From: Gracilaria caudata | Taxonomy: Eukaryota > Rhodophyta > Florideophyceae > Gracilariales > Gracilariaceae | DNA: 15,884 nucleotides | Reading direction: 5' to 3' | Assembly (NCBI GenBank): GCA_030374735.1 | Contig: JASCIV010000603.1 | Location: forward strand, 1 to 15,884 | Shown: piece by piece, positions 1 through 8,006 of the stretch | How the letters are laid out: every line of letters begins with the position of its first letter | Numbering within the stretch: position 1 is the first letter of the stretch | Notes under the pieces: model-generated | Databases searched by the model: none | What the model was told of the DNA's origin: nothing | Seen by the model: the letters and a program-made list of their open reading frames with translations, nothing else | Program-made: the position numbers and the translations under genes

Positions 1-61
1 GCAATGAATATTGCAGTTTGTGTATAAATTGCAATACATATTGCTAAAAGTTTGATATTGC
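1..61. repeat. ATTGC/GCAAT word array, left block
   Basis: The pentamer ATTGC or its complement GCAAT occurs six times in 61 nt (ATTGC at 10, 28, 40 and 57; GCAAT at 1 and 31). Spacings of 18, 12 and 17 give a period close to 30 nt with two words per period, the same pattern as the block at 353-491. The array probably continues beyond the left edge. No coding explanation is evident. Confidence 0.6.
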
Positions 62-352
62 TACCAATATTGACTTTATAATTCTTTTTTCTAGCCATCT
101 ATGTATGCTTTGGAAGTAAGTTTTTCGTCAGCTAGGTTCATCTAGCTGTGATGCAGGTAGATCCGAGATCAAACCCTTTTGCAGCTTGTTTACAACAGCA
201 TTTTGTTGAAGAAGAGATGAAGTTAAATTATGCTTAAGCTAGTTGAAGCCAAAAATACCCGTGAAAATTTCAATCGTCTTTGCTTTATGCTACAAAAGGT
301 TTCTGCCGTTCGTGAACAAATTTTCGTTCTCAGTTGTCTGCAGGAGTATGAT
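62..352. other. unassigned spacer between the two ATTGC blocks
   Basis: AT-rich sequence without any ATTGC/GCAAT word. An open frame of 91 codons begins here at 230 (plus) and runs through the right-hand array. Its C-terminal half is just the translated repeat (alternating Cys-Ile-Ala and Ile-Leu-Gln), so I do not call it a gene. I see no RNA gene or recognisable element. Confidence 0.4.
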
Positions 353-491
353 ATTGCAGGCCTATTGCATTTTTCTTCGCTTATTGCAATGATATTGCAA
401 ACTGCCAAGTGTATTGCAATATGTATTGCAGATAAAACGGAAGGAGCAATGTATATTGCTTATTGCATTTTCATGAGCAATATATTGCAAT
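353..491. repeat. ATTGC/GCAAT word array, right block (period about 30 nt)
   Basis: Fourteen ATTGC/GCAAT words lie in 139 nt. ATTGC starts at 353, 364, 383, 394, 413 and 425, giving spacings of 11, 19, 11, 19 and 12, so three units of about 30 nt each carry two words. The pattern becomes irregular after 440. Several words fuse into the palindrome ATTGCAAT (383-390, 413-420, 484-491). It may be a degenerate minisatellite or a cluster of protein-binding sites; the sequence alone does not decide. Part of a unit (383-403) has a near copy at 5791-5811. Confidence 0.7.
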
Positions 492-509
492 TTAATTGTC
501 GGTAGCCCT

Positions 510-660
510 GCTTACACACCACGTTCTGGCATCTTCCTTCAACACATGGCCCTATCGGTTGCCTCTGTTCCCGATACAACATTCTGAGTCAGTTCACTTC
601 CGTGAACCCACCGATCTTCGTCTACCTCCGCTCTTGTTCAAATGAAGCTCCCTTGCGCTG
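510..660. repeat. diverged dispersed repeat, copy A
   Basis: This stretch aligns collinearly by eye with 5486-5637. It shares an uninterrupted 22-nt identity (607-628 with 5585-5606) and a 14-nt identity (561-574 with 5536-5549), and shorter matches between and around them; overall identity is about 70 percent by hand alignment, not computed. A further match (668-743 with 6051-6097) suggests the repeat is longer and that copy B carries extra sequence. The frames are broken in both copies, so an old transposon fragment is more likely than a gene. Confidence 0.65.
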
Positions 661-901
661 CATAGGAGACAAACATGGCATTATTCGTAGATCTTGACCA
701 TGTCTGTATCCATGGAAGTATTGGCCACAAGGATTTCTGCGTTCTCAACTCTTGTAGGATGACCAACCCCGAGCTTCTTTTCAGGATCAAAACTTTCTTC
801 CGGCCACGAACCTGATAGGCTTTCTTTAGACTTTTTTGATGATCTGAATGTGGTCCAGATTCGTCGATCCGTACAAATACAGAAGGGCCAGCGACTTCAT
901 T
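661..901. other. 3' flank of the membrane-protein gene with possible repeat continuation
   Basis: No open frame of note. The words at 688-700 and 732-743 resemble 6072-6083 and 6086-6097 in the same order, which suggests that the dispersed repeat extends to about 745. The rest, up to the stop codon at 902, is presumably the 3' untranslated region of the minus-strand gene. Confidence 0.3.
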
Positions 902-2491
902 TCAAACGCCTGAGTCCTTTTCCACGATCCCTAAATGAGCACCGCCATCTGCGCCCTTTACCAAGCCTACTTGTAGGAGAACCTCTCCCGGGTACGCACA
1001 CTTCCTTACCTCGGACGCGTACATGTCGGCAACGGACTCTAAGCTTACCACATCTGATTTTATCCCCAATCTCCACCGCTGATAAACCTTCCAAGCCGAC
1101 GATAACACAATTGACAGCAGCAGAGCCACTATCGCACCGAGCAGCAGCCATGTCTCCCACAATCCAAGCGTCACAACATCCTCTGTTTTCCCAGTCGTCA
1201 CTTTGATAGTTTCACCCTCATACAGCGAGTAGAACATCCGGTCTGAACGAACCCTGGTGCGCATTTCAAGCGCGAACGTCTTAGCAGCGGCAAACAGCGC
1301 AAAGTCTGTCTCTAGAAGCCATGCCAGCAAGTCTGCGTTTTCCTCGAACTGTACCTCATCGCTGCCGGAGAACATCTCCAACGAAATCGACTGCAACTCC
1401 TCATTTTCCATCCGCTCCGTAGGCCGGCTGATTCCGTCTGGGCATGTATATTGAGCCCCGTCAAAGCTCCACTGCCCGACATAGCGTATCGATGGGTTTT
1501 CATCAAAACACGGAGGTATCTCCGGATCGGTTTCGCCGCTCAGATACAATCGAATGTTTACCCTGTAAACGAATGGCCCTGTGCTGCGGACCATTCCGTA
1601 CATGGACCATACCACATTGCTATCGGAGTGAGAATTCTTCGTTACCGCCACGTAACCACTATACGTGACGCCATTCTCATCCAGCACGTCGGCGCCAAAG
1701 ACACCGGAGACTCGATCGGAGCTAATTCCGTTCTCATTCCGGAGTCGAGATAACGTAACCGTCTGAACGGAAGGTTGGCTGACTGCGGCAGGATTTGAAA
1801 AGAACGTTGCAGCGGTACGGTTTTCGGAACCATTGGTTCCATCTAGACACCGGACTTTTTGAACATCGTCGCTTTGAATGACTGCTCCGGTATAAACTAC
1901 GGTGTATGAGTCATTGAGCTGTCTCACGCACGAAGAAATAAACTGCGCCGCGAGGTTGGCATCTTCCCTCACGGCGTAGTGTGAGCTGGAGTTGGAGCCG
2001 GTGGAAGTGAAAGCAGTGATGTTCCCGGCGTCTTGCTCGTTTATGCCAAACAGAGGCACAGGGGACATGAGAACTGCCCTACCTTCCGACACGTTCACGA
2101 TATCTCCCTCCCACGAAGTTGTGGAAAACGTGGATACGACGGCGACTTTGTCGCTTTCAATCTTCCGATCAAAGAGAGCGGTGGCGGCAATGAGCAGAAT
2201 GATGAGGGCGATTCGTATCGTTTGGGTAATCACGAAACCTAGGCTACGGCCGGTGATCAGAGTGTGGATACCAAGCGCTCGAAGAACGAACGGGGCAGAA
2301 CGTATTTGGACGGCATTGCCTCTGGTGACGGACCTGCGAGCTGCGCAATGAACCATGTCATCCTTGAATATTTCGTGCAGTGGACGTATTACGAGTTCGG
2401 TGATAAGGAAGATGATGAGGAAGAACTGTCCGATTGCCACATGGACAGTCAAAGTGGAGGGCGACGCAGAGGTAGCTGAAGTCACATCCAT
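902..2491 (-). CDS. multi-span membrane protein with large predicted glycosylated ectodomain, family unknown
   Basis: An uninterrupted frame of 529 codons, read from ATG at 2491 to TGA at 902. The frame also opens three codons earlier at a GTG, which I do not use. Three hydrophobic segments are visible: about 16-35, 86-107 and 442-467. A basic loop lies between the first two (RR at 52-53). Between segments 2 and 3 is a 330-residue hydrophilic domain with six N-glycosylation sequons (N133, N157, N167, N193, N220, N224) and scattered cysteines (for example C188, C215). This implies a lumenal or extracellular domain anchored on both sides, with a 62-residue cytosolic tail. I recognise no conserved domain and assign no function. 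It stands alone, 4 kb from the next intact gene. An upstream exon cannot be excluded because an acceptor-like AG precedes the start. Confidence 0.72.
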   Translation of the reverse strand: MDVTSATSASPSTLTVHVAIGQFFLIIFLITELVIRPLHEIFKDDMVHCAARRSVTRGNAVQIRSAPFVLRALGIHTLITGRSLGFVITQTIRIALIILLIAATALFDRKIESDKVAVVSTFSTTSWEGDIVNVSEGRAVLMSPVPLFGINEQDAGNITAFTSTGSNSSSHYAVREDANLAAQFISSCVRQLNDSYTVVYTGAVIQSDDVQKVRCLDGTNGSENRTAATFFSNPAAVSQPSVQTVTLSRLRNENGISSDRVSGVFGADVLDENGVTYSGYVAVTKNSHSDSNVVWSMYGMVRSTGPFVYRVNIRLYLSGETDPEIPPCFDENPSIRYVGQWSFDGAQYTCPDGISRPTERMENEELQSISLEMFSGSDEVQFEENADLLAWLLETDFALFAAAKTFALEMRTRVRSDRMFYSLYEGETIKVTTGKTEDVVTLGLWETWLLLGAIVALLLSIVLSSAWKVYQRWRLGIKSDVVSLESVADMYASEVRKCAYPGEVLLQVGLVKGADGGAHLGIVEKDSGV

Positions 2492-2680
2492 GGGGAACAC
2501 CTGAATTATATGGATGTTACGAAGGGCTGGGCTTTGGAGGATGTTGCCATTGGATAGGAGTTGGATACCAACGGGACAATGTGAGACGGTTGATAGCGTG
2601 TCAGTTTAAGAGCTGAAGAAGAAGAAGAAGACCAACTGTTGATTGGCGACTGCAGACCTTCAATGACGTCACGCGAGTAT
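2492..2680 (-). promoter_or_regulatory. candidate promoter of the membrane-protein gene: CRE-like palindrome and CCAAT boxes
   Basis: Upstream of the minus-strand start at 2491, the palindrome TGACGTCA (the bZIP/CRE consensus) lies at 2664-2671. CCAAT in minus orientation lies at 2642-2646 and again near 2550. A short GAA repeat sits at 2615-2628. The motifs match well-known consensus words but are short. Their role as promoter elements is inferred only from position. Confidence 0.3.
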
Positions 2681-3760
2681 GTGCATGCTTGCTAACGGCA
2701 GCTGTAGCGTTGCATCCCCGTTGCCGACGATTGCTTGTCTCAGTGCTCTCTTTGGCGCAGCCAATGGAAATGTGAGCGCTCTGAGTGCGCCTTACGTATT
2801 CGCTGGTGGCGTGCCGCATAGTGGCCCGCACTTGAAAGTAAGGCACTCGTGGAGCGTTGCTGTCTTCGCAACTGTGAGCTGCGCTTCGGTCCACGTCATT
2901 ATGCATGAAACCATGCAGATGCAGACAAATCCCAACCACTGAGTTTGATCTCGCAGCAAAGCAGAAGGCGAGCGTTTCAAACAATTGCGCCTTATTTCGC
3001 GATCGTTTTCACATTGCTGGTCAACTGTCGTTAAGTGTACAAGTGTTTGAAACGAGAGATTAAATTTTTGCGAGGGGTTGTAAGGTATCGTTCCGCGTGT
3101 GGCTTGAGCCTCCGATGACAAGTTCAATTCCATCTCTCTATCTCTCAACACACCATGATCCTGGCCATGAGGCTCCTTGCGCAGGATTATGTTCTTTTCG
3201 CCTTGTTTATCGTTGTTTCCGCCAACATATAGCGAGCCAAAGTGCATCTAGCACAAAAGAAACCGATGCACGCCCACCGTCTACTATCGATTCGGATGCA
3301 CCTACTGCAACCTTAACTGCTCGATACTCCTGCCAACAATATGGATATCGCTGCCACATACTCTGGTGCGGAACGAGGAACAATAATTTTTTTCAGAATG
3401 TACCAAGAACGTTGCATGTTTCAGTTCTTCTGGCGCTACTATCTCCCTCGCTGTGCTCGCCGCAATGGATGCACCTCTTGGCAAAAATTTAAGTTGCGAA
3501 GAGATTACCGGTAAAGATGAACACTCGAGCTCAACTGGGATACATGTATCCTGAAATGATCGCCACTGCTCCAAAGAAAAAAAGCTTTGACTGAAACCTT
3601 CCCAAATAAGAAAAGGTCAAGAGGTGTCTTGAAGTTTGAGAGCCTCGATCGCTTCTTGGGGTGTACATAATTAGTGCTCTTTGTGCTTCGTGCTCAAGAT
3701 GTTGAGAATTAAATGTGGAATATAGTGAAGTTGGGACATTTTATTATGTGCAAAAAACAA
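2681..3760. other. intergenic region without a supported gene
   Basis: Several frames of 90-150 codons are open on both strands, the longest on the minus strand at 2792-3247. They overlap each other, show no recognisable domain and start without a consistent context. I see no tRNA, rRNA or transposase signature. The end of the stretch (from about 3660) becomes AT-rich before the GC-rich cluster begins. Confidence 0.4.
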
Positions 3761-4085
3761 AAGGTCTGGGGGCGCAACTCCCCAGCCTTCTTCGGCCCCA
3801 GAGGAGGTGCCGCCCCTGGGTGCCAGGACCAGGGATCCTACCCCCCGACCCTCATCGGGACCCGGGGAGGGCTTCACAGACGGTCCACCACCACTTCGCC
3901 CCAGGTTTCGCGACTGCTGCACCCCGGCCCAGGTCCAGGCTTCTGTACCCACCCCTGTCCCACAATGACCATTGAATTTCGTCTCAGTTTTTCCATTGTT
4001 GGGGTTCGATTCCGTAGTCTCTGCCATTCTTCTTGGCAGTTCTTCCACTGGGCCGGGACATCACCCCCGGCCCGACATCTGAACG
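3761..4085. repeat. GC-rich hairpin cluster, possible small mobile element
   Basis: A sharp GC-rich island sits in AT-rich surroundings. It contains perfect inverted repeats: 3766-3785 (6-bp stem, 8-nt loop), 4021-4039 (6-bp stem, 7-nt loop) and 4050-4073 (8-bp GC-only stem, 8-nt loop), plus many partial CCTGG/CCAGG complements between them. A perfect Pol III B-box-like word, GGTTCGATTCC, is at 4003-4013, but I cannot find an A box at tRNA or SINE spacing. The boundaries are judged from base composition; I found no clear target-site duplication. A MITE, SINE remnant or GC cluster are all possible. Confidence 0.45.
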
Positions 4086-4512
4086 CTCCGAACAACAATT
4101 TAAAGGATAAAAGTTGAGTAATTGTTTCACTTGTCTAATTTGTCTACCATAATGCACAAAGGTAGAAGAAGATGTATGGCTGTGTGAAGCAAAGGTAATT
4201 AAATTGTAGTTCTATAGAACTATTGTATGCATAAAGTATATGGGTGACTGAAGATAATAAGTTTAAAATTGAAGGTTAGAGATGTTGTACGCAGAATGAT
4301 GCAAGCATGGCAAGATTAGACTTTAGTTGACACTGTTTGGTCATCTTGCTCACTTGTTTTACGCTTTTTCTACTTTGTCTTGCTCGTGCTGCACAGTGTT
4401 TACCAATCCATGAACTGGTGAACGTAACTGTACCGGTTTCCAGTATCATTTTTTTAATAGAAGAGTTGTATCGTAACCGCATTGACTACTGCTGGACACG
4501 ACAGTGACGTAG
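4086..4512. other. AT-rich intergenic region
   Basis: Low-GC sequence with frequent stops in all frames. I see no gene, RNA or repeat. It ends at the TAG codon (4510-4512) that bounds the TGA-punctuated frame. Confidence 0.4.
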
Positions 4513-5223
4513 TTATCGTTGTTGTTTGGAGGTCATTTCTTTCCTGTTCGTCTCTTTCAGCGTGCTGCAAAACATCTACAAGGATGCATATTGAGCGGCG
4601 GAAATCAGTTTATGGAAAGTTCTGGTGTGGACTCGACGAAGCCTTTCCTTGTTCCTGTCCTAACTGGCCCGTCTGGAGACTTTCGATGATGAAGGTACCG
4701 ACGAACAAATGCGAATGGAAGAGTTGTCCAACGTGTCAACTCCATCCGGGAACATCCATCCAATAGGAGAGTGCCAGCGCGCCTTGCAAGAGCTACGATC
4801 TCCACTGTAATCGCCTTTCTAGAACAGCTCCACGTCACCGTTGTGCAGCACGGCATCGGACCTCGGCAACGATGAGAACGATCCACACAGTGCCGAAGTG
4901 CATTCATCTATTTGCACAGCCAGCGCATGTTCGCCAAAAGGGAACTAATCCAGCTGCAGTTAGAGAGAGTTAGACGGCGGCTAGATGGGGATTTATTCTC
5001 CTGGGTTGACTATGGAGGAACGCAGTTTCGTCCAAGTTCTTTCATGTTCCGATGAGGGCTTTCTGTAGCAATCAATTTCTATCACATTCATCATTTCCCT
5101 TTCCCCTCGTTCTGCCTCTACTCCGCAAAGCTTCATCGACTACAACAAAGCCGCTGGACAGTCCCCCACAAAGCAGTTCTCTCCTCACTTTCACAAAGAT
5201 TCCGATTGCGTGATGCGAACTAA
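4513..5223 (+). pseudogene. candidate decayed gene: long frame broken only by TGA codons
   Basis: One plus-strand frame runs from after TAG at 4510 to TAA at 5221, 236 codons before the final stop. It contains no internal TAA or TAG but four TGA codons (4687, 4690, 4873, 5053). These fall in three CGATGA contexts. A C-to-T change at the CpG of a CGA arginine codon gives TGA, so the breaks look like CpG-transition decay. The translation is arginine-rich and basic, with no domain I recognise. A pyrimidine-rich stretch ending CAG at 4560 could be an old splice acceptor. The other two plus frames contain TAA and TAG stops. A chance open frame remains possible, as does a minus-strand gene fragment in the last 150 nt. 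Confidence 0.35.
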
Positions 5224-5335
5224 GCCCCACCTCATGGATCCCTTGATCATCGTCTTGTGCATGACTCAACACAACCGCCATCTTTTTCTTCGCGGCGCAG
5301 GCACCAAGTTCTGTGGCCGTGTATCCCTCAATCAC
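5224..5335 (-). other. possible ankyrin-like remnant on the minus strand
   Basis: A minus-strand frame is open from a GTG at 5335 down to 5072. Its first 25 residues, beginning Ile-Glu-Gly-Tyr-Thr-Ala, resemble the end of an ankyrin repeat (G-x-T-A-x-x-x-L-x-A, then a hydrophobic V-V-L). An AG precedes the first codon (AATAG then GTG), so it could be an exon. There is no ATG and no second repeat. I report it only as a weak hint of a gene fragment; it overlaps the TGA-broken plus frame. Confidence 0.15.
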
Positions 5336-5485
5336 CTATTTCCTCATCACCTCCCTACAGTTTACCTCGATCCCCCATCTTATTGATACCGGGTTGGCCA
5401 ACACTTTACATTGCTTCAAAGCCTTATCTTCGCTCGTTCGTTCTTTTGCATTACAATCGCGTGCGATCCAACTCTACGTGTTCAT

Positions 5486-5637
5486 CCTCACACACACTGT
5501 TCCGCCATACTCCTCAACACATCTTCCTATCACCTGCCTCTGTTCCCGACGGAAGGGTTCTGAATCAAGTCGTTTCCTTGCACCCCCACCGATCTTCGTC
5601 TACCTCGCTCTTCTTCAAATCCAGCTCACTTTGGCTG
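5486..5637. repeat. diverged dispersed repeat, copy B
   Basis: Collinear partner of 510-660, in the same orientation and about 5 kb away. The longest shared run is 22 nt (5585-5606). The homology appears to resume at 6051-6097 after about 410 nt that copy A lacks (only a few nucleotides separate the matching parts there). Either copy B has an insertion at 5638-6050 or copy A has a deletion. Frames covering this stretch (for example 5257-5859 plus) have no domain and are not called. Confidence 0.65.
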
Positions 5638-6050
5638 CTTTGGAATTGTGATCGTCGCGACACATATTCTTTAGCCCGCGTACTATGCGCTTCAACTCGC
5701 ATGTTATTACTCTTTGCGTGCATTCGCACTCTCGCCCATCCTCTTCATCCTCTTCCTTTGCCGCACTCGATCTCTACAATATGCCGTCCGATTGCAATGT
5801 ATTTTGCAAACCGCGCTACGTGTGTGGCATTCGGTGTCAGCATATCCTCTGAGTCGTAAGCGATTTCCACCACACTTAATGATCCTATTTGTACTTTATA
5901 TGGTTCATTTCGTCCGCAATTACAAGGCAAATGGATCATAGATCATGTAAACCGCGCGCTGTTTTGTCCAGCAGTTGATGATCCTGATCCGCAACAAAAC
6001 TGCGCGGGCTTTGTTCACGTAACAGTCGTCAAATCAAATCTTGCTTCCCC
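5638..6050. other. sequence inserted in (or retained only by) repeat copy B
   Basis: This stretch has no counterpart in copy A. It contains the single ATTGC-array-like word at 5791-5811 and the hairpin at 5952-6007. A 64-codon minus frame (5939-5745) starts with ATG but shows no recognisable domain and is not called. Confidence 0.35.
5952..6007. repeat. long imperfect inverted repeat
   Basis: CCGCGC at 5952-5957 pairs with GCGCGG at 6002-6007, and GTTTTGT at 5961-5967 pairs with ACAAAAC at 5994-6000. The two stem halves are separated by three bases on the left and one on the right, giving 13 paired bases around a 26-nt loop. It lies in non-coding sequence, with no poly(U) tract or target-site duplication seen. 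It could be a terminal inverted repeat pair of a tiny element or an RNA hairpin. Confidence 0.5.
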
Positions 6051-6097
6051 GTCAAACAAGTCCCCTTCCAGAGATCTAGACCAAAGATTTCCGCGTT

Positions 6098-6641
6098 TCC
6101 ACGATTGTGGACGGTGGCAGATGCAGGCGTCTACTGATCTCATGGGACGACCACATTGCCTCAGTCTTCGGGCACGATTAAAGCAAAATGGAACAAGTGC
6201 AACCCCTCATTCATGGCTTCAGCAGTTTGGTAGTTACATTGTCGCCCAGGATATGCACGAATGGGTTCGCAGTTCATGGCGAACAGCTCCAGGCCGATGG
6301 GGTCACCTCAGCGGACTCGAGCATGCTGTAAGTATCGCTCGCGGTCAGCGCCCGTCACTGACATTGTCGGATCAAATCATAAATAAATGATTCCATTTCG
6401 AAGAAATATTTGGTGTCACCTAGCGTCCCGACCCAAGCCATGCAGATTGAAGCTCTGTCGTCTTTGACGCTGAATTGCCTTCAGAATTGAAATGTGAGAG
6501 CTCGTCATCGAGCGTTCTCTTTCTCATCGCGTTTTTGAGTGAAACACCTCAACCACTTCGTAACAGTTCATTGACTCGTGCGAGGCTAAGATCTGAAATA
6601 AATCTAAGCTTCGTTTGGACCTCGGGCTTTGTCTTCTAGGT
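6098..6641 (+). promoter_or_regulatory. 5' flank of the TBC gene with a possible 5'UTR intron
   Basis: A consensus donor GTAAGT lies at 6328-6333, and a pyrimidine-rich acceptor (CTTTGTCTTCTAG) ends at 6639, two bases before the TBC start codon. If used, they would remove 312 nt. Joining them would put a stop right after any frame read through the 69-codon ATG frame at 6121-6327, so this would be an untranslated leader intron. No TATA box is evident. A small inverted repeat (AATCAT/ATGATT) sits near 6374-6392. Confidence 0.3.
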
Positions 6642-8006
6642 ATGACAGATGAGAATTCATCAGTCTTCGGCGTGTCTGATGGTCTGCTTCCTGGCCGCGT
6701 AATTCGAGTGGGAAAGCCCGTGGACTGGAAAGCGATTTTGGAAGCTACTCAAGAAAGGGAACGACGATATAAAGAGAGAAGCATTGCTGCGAATGCCTCT
6801 TCTGACCACTCAGCCTTGAACTCTTCGAATTCTTCCCTTCCATCGAAAAGCAAGTCAAGAACCTCTAAACCAATTGTAGAGGAGGACAGTCATCCCATCG
6901 CAGCAACCGACGCATCGAATGGAAAACAGGAAAAAGCTCGGAATGTGAGTTCCGGTTCTTCATCGTCAGTTTCGAGTTCGGAGAAATTGAAACAACTCTT
7001 AGCAGAACCTACACTGAACATAGAGGCGGTCAGAAAGCTAGCATGGGCAGGTTTAGCAAATGAAATGCGAGCGCCAATATGGAAAGCCCTGCTTGGATAC
7101 GTACCAACTAATCATTCACGGCGAAAAGATACGCTTCGGCGCAAGAGACGAGAATATCATGAAGCCGTTAGCCAACACTATGATCCTCTTCTGCACAGCA
7201 AGGAACATCCGGCCGTGCCCAATTCCAACACTTACAACAGAGCTGGCAACCAAGAAGATGTCACCATGCGGCAGATATCCGTTGATATTCCGAGAACATG
7301 TCCAGGACAGTCATTGTTTCATATTCCTGAAGTACAACAAGTTTTGAAACGTATCCTTTACGTTTGGGCTACAAGACATCCAGCCAGTGGATATGTGCAG
7401 GGAATGAATGACTTGGTCACTCCATTTCTTTTTGTTTTCCTCTCGGAATATACAAAGAAAGGGACCGATTTAACGCTCTTACAAGCTCCAAACTTATCTT
7501 GCCTTGAGGATCCAGATGAAGCGCTTGCGAATGCCGAAGCAGATTCATATTGGTGTTTGACATCTCTGTTAAATGATATTCAAGATTATTACACCTTTTC
7601 CCAACCAGGAATTCAGCGCCGAGTGCACTTTCTTCGAGAGCTGGTCGCGAGGGTGGATGGCAACTTATGCACCCATTTGGAAGATGAAGGTCTTGATTTT
7701 CTCCAGTTCGCCTTTCGATGGATGAACTGTCTACTAATGCGGGAACTCCCGTTTCCTCTAATCGTCCGTGTGTGGGATACGTATCTGGCCGAGACGGATG
7801 GTTTTGCCACCTTTCATGTTTATGTCTGTGCCGCCCTCCTGGTTTCGTTCAGTGAAGATCTTCAAGATATGGACTTCCAGGATTTGGTCATGTTTCTTCA
7901 AAACTTACCAACTGAGTCTTGGACTAACAGGGAGATTGATGTAATTCTAAGCCAAGCCTATATGTGGCGAACAATCTTCGGTGCGGCTCCCAGGCACCTA
8001 CAATAA
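6642..8006 (+). CDS. TBC-domain Rab GTPase-activating protein, TBC1D22-like
   Basis: A single-exon gene of 454 codons. The frame opens earlier at a TTG (6615), but the ATG at 6642 is the natural start. Residues 1-115 are serine- and lysine-rich and probably disordered. The TBC domain runs from about 133 (Leu-Ala-Trp-Ala-Gly-Leu) to about 435. The two catalytic fingers of TBC RabGAPs are present: the arginine finger in ISVDIPR (R218) and the glutamine finger in YVQG (Q253). The segments HPASGYVQG, QFAFRWMNCLLMRELP and VRVWDTYL, and the end MFLQNLPTESW, match my memory of the TBC1D22A/B family closely. The expected role is stimulating GTP hydrolysis by a Rab at Golgi or endosomal membranes; the Rab partner cannot be read from sequence. 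It is convergent with the channel gene. Confidence 0.93.
   Translation: MTDENSSVFGVSDGLLPGRVIRVGKPVDWKAILEATQERERRYKERSIAANASSDHSALNSSNSSLPSKSKSRTSKPIVEEDSHPIAATDASNGKQEKARNVSSGSSSSVSSSEKLKQLLAEPTLNIEAVRKLAWAGLANEMRAPIWKALLGYVPTNHSRRKDTLRRKRREYHEAVSQHYDPLLHSKEHPAVPNSNTYNRAGNQEDVTMRQISVDIPRTCPGQSLFHIPEVQQVLKRILYVWATRHPASGYVQGMNDLVTPFLFVFLSEYTKKGTDLTLLQAPNLSCLEDPDEALANAEADSYWCLTSLLNDIQDYYTFSQPGIQRRVHFLRELVARVDGNLCTHLEDEGLDFLQFAFRWMNCLLMRELPFPLIVRVWDTYLAETDGFATFHVYVCAALLVSFSEDLQDMDFQDLVMFLQNLPTESWTNREIDVILSQAYMWRTIFGAAPRHLQ

Noticed and set aside
230..505. 91-codon plus-strand frame at the left end
   Set aside because: Its second half is the translated ATTGC array, and the first half has no domain; it is better explained by the repeat.
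2492..2560. A 20-nt GT-AG segment upstream of the membrane gene that would join an upstream ATG in frame
   Set aside because: Far shorter than the 70- and 103-nt introns here and below the limit for ordinary spliceosomes; probably coincidence.
2792..3247. 151-codon minus-strand frame
   Set aside because: No recognisable domain or motif, overlapped by open frames on both strands; I could not separate it from chance.
4003..4013. tRNA gene suggested by a perfect B-box word
   Set aside because: The T-arm stem has a mismatch, and no A box, anticodon arm or acceptor stem can be placed around it.
5257..5859. 200-codon plus-strand frame
   Set aside because: It crosses the dispersed repeat, is Ser/His/Leu-rich with no domain, and the frame is not conserved in repeat copy A.
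6615..6641. Nine extra residues at the N-terminus of the TBC protein
   Set aside because: They require a TTG start, and the sequence just before the ATG looks like a splice acceptor.
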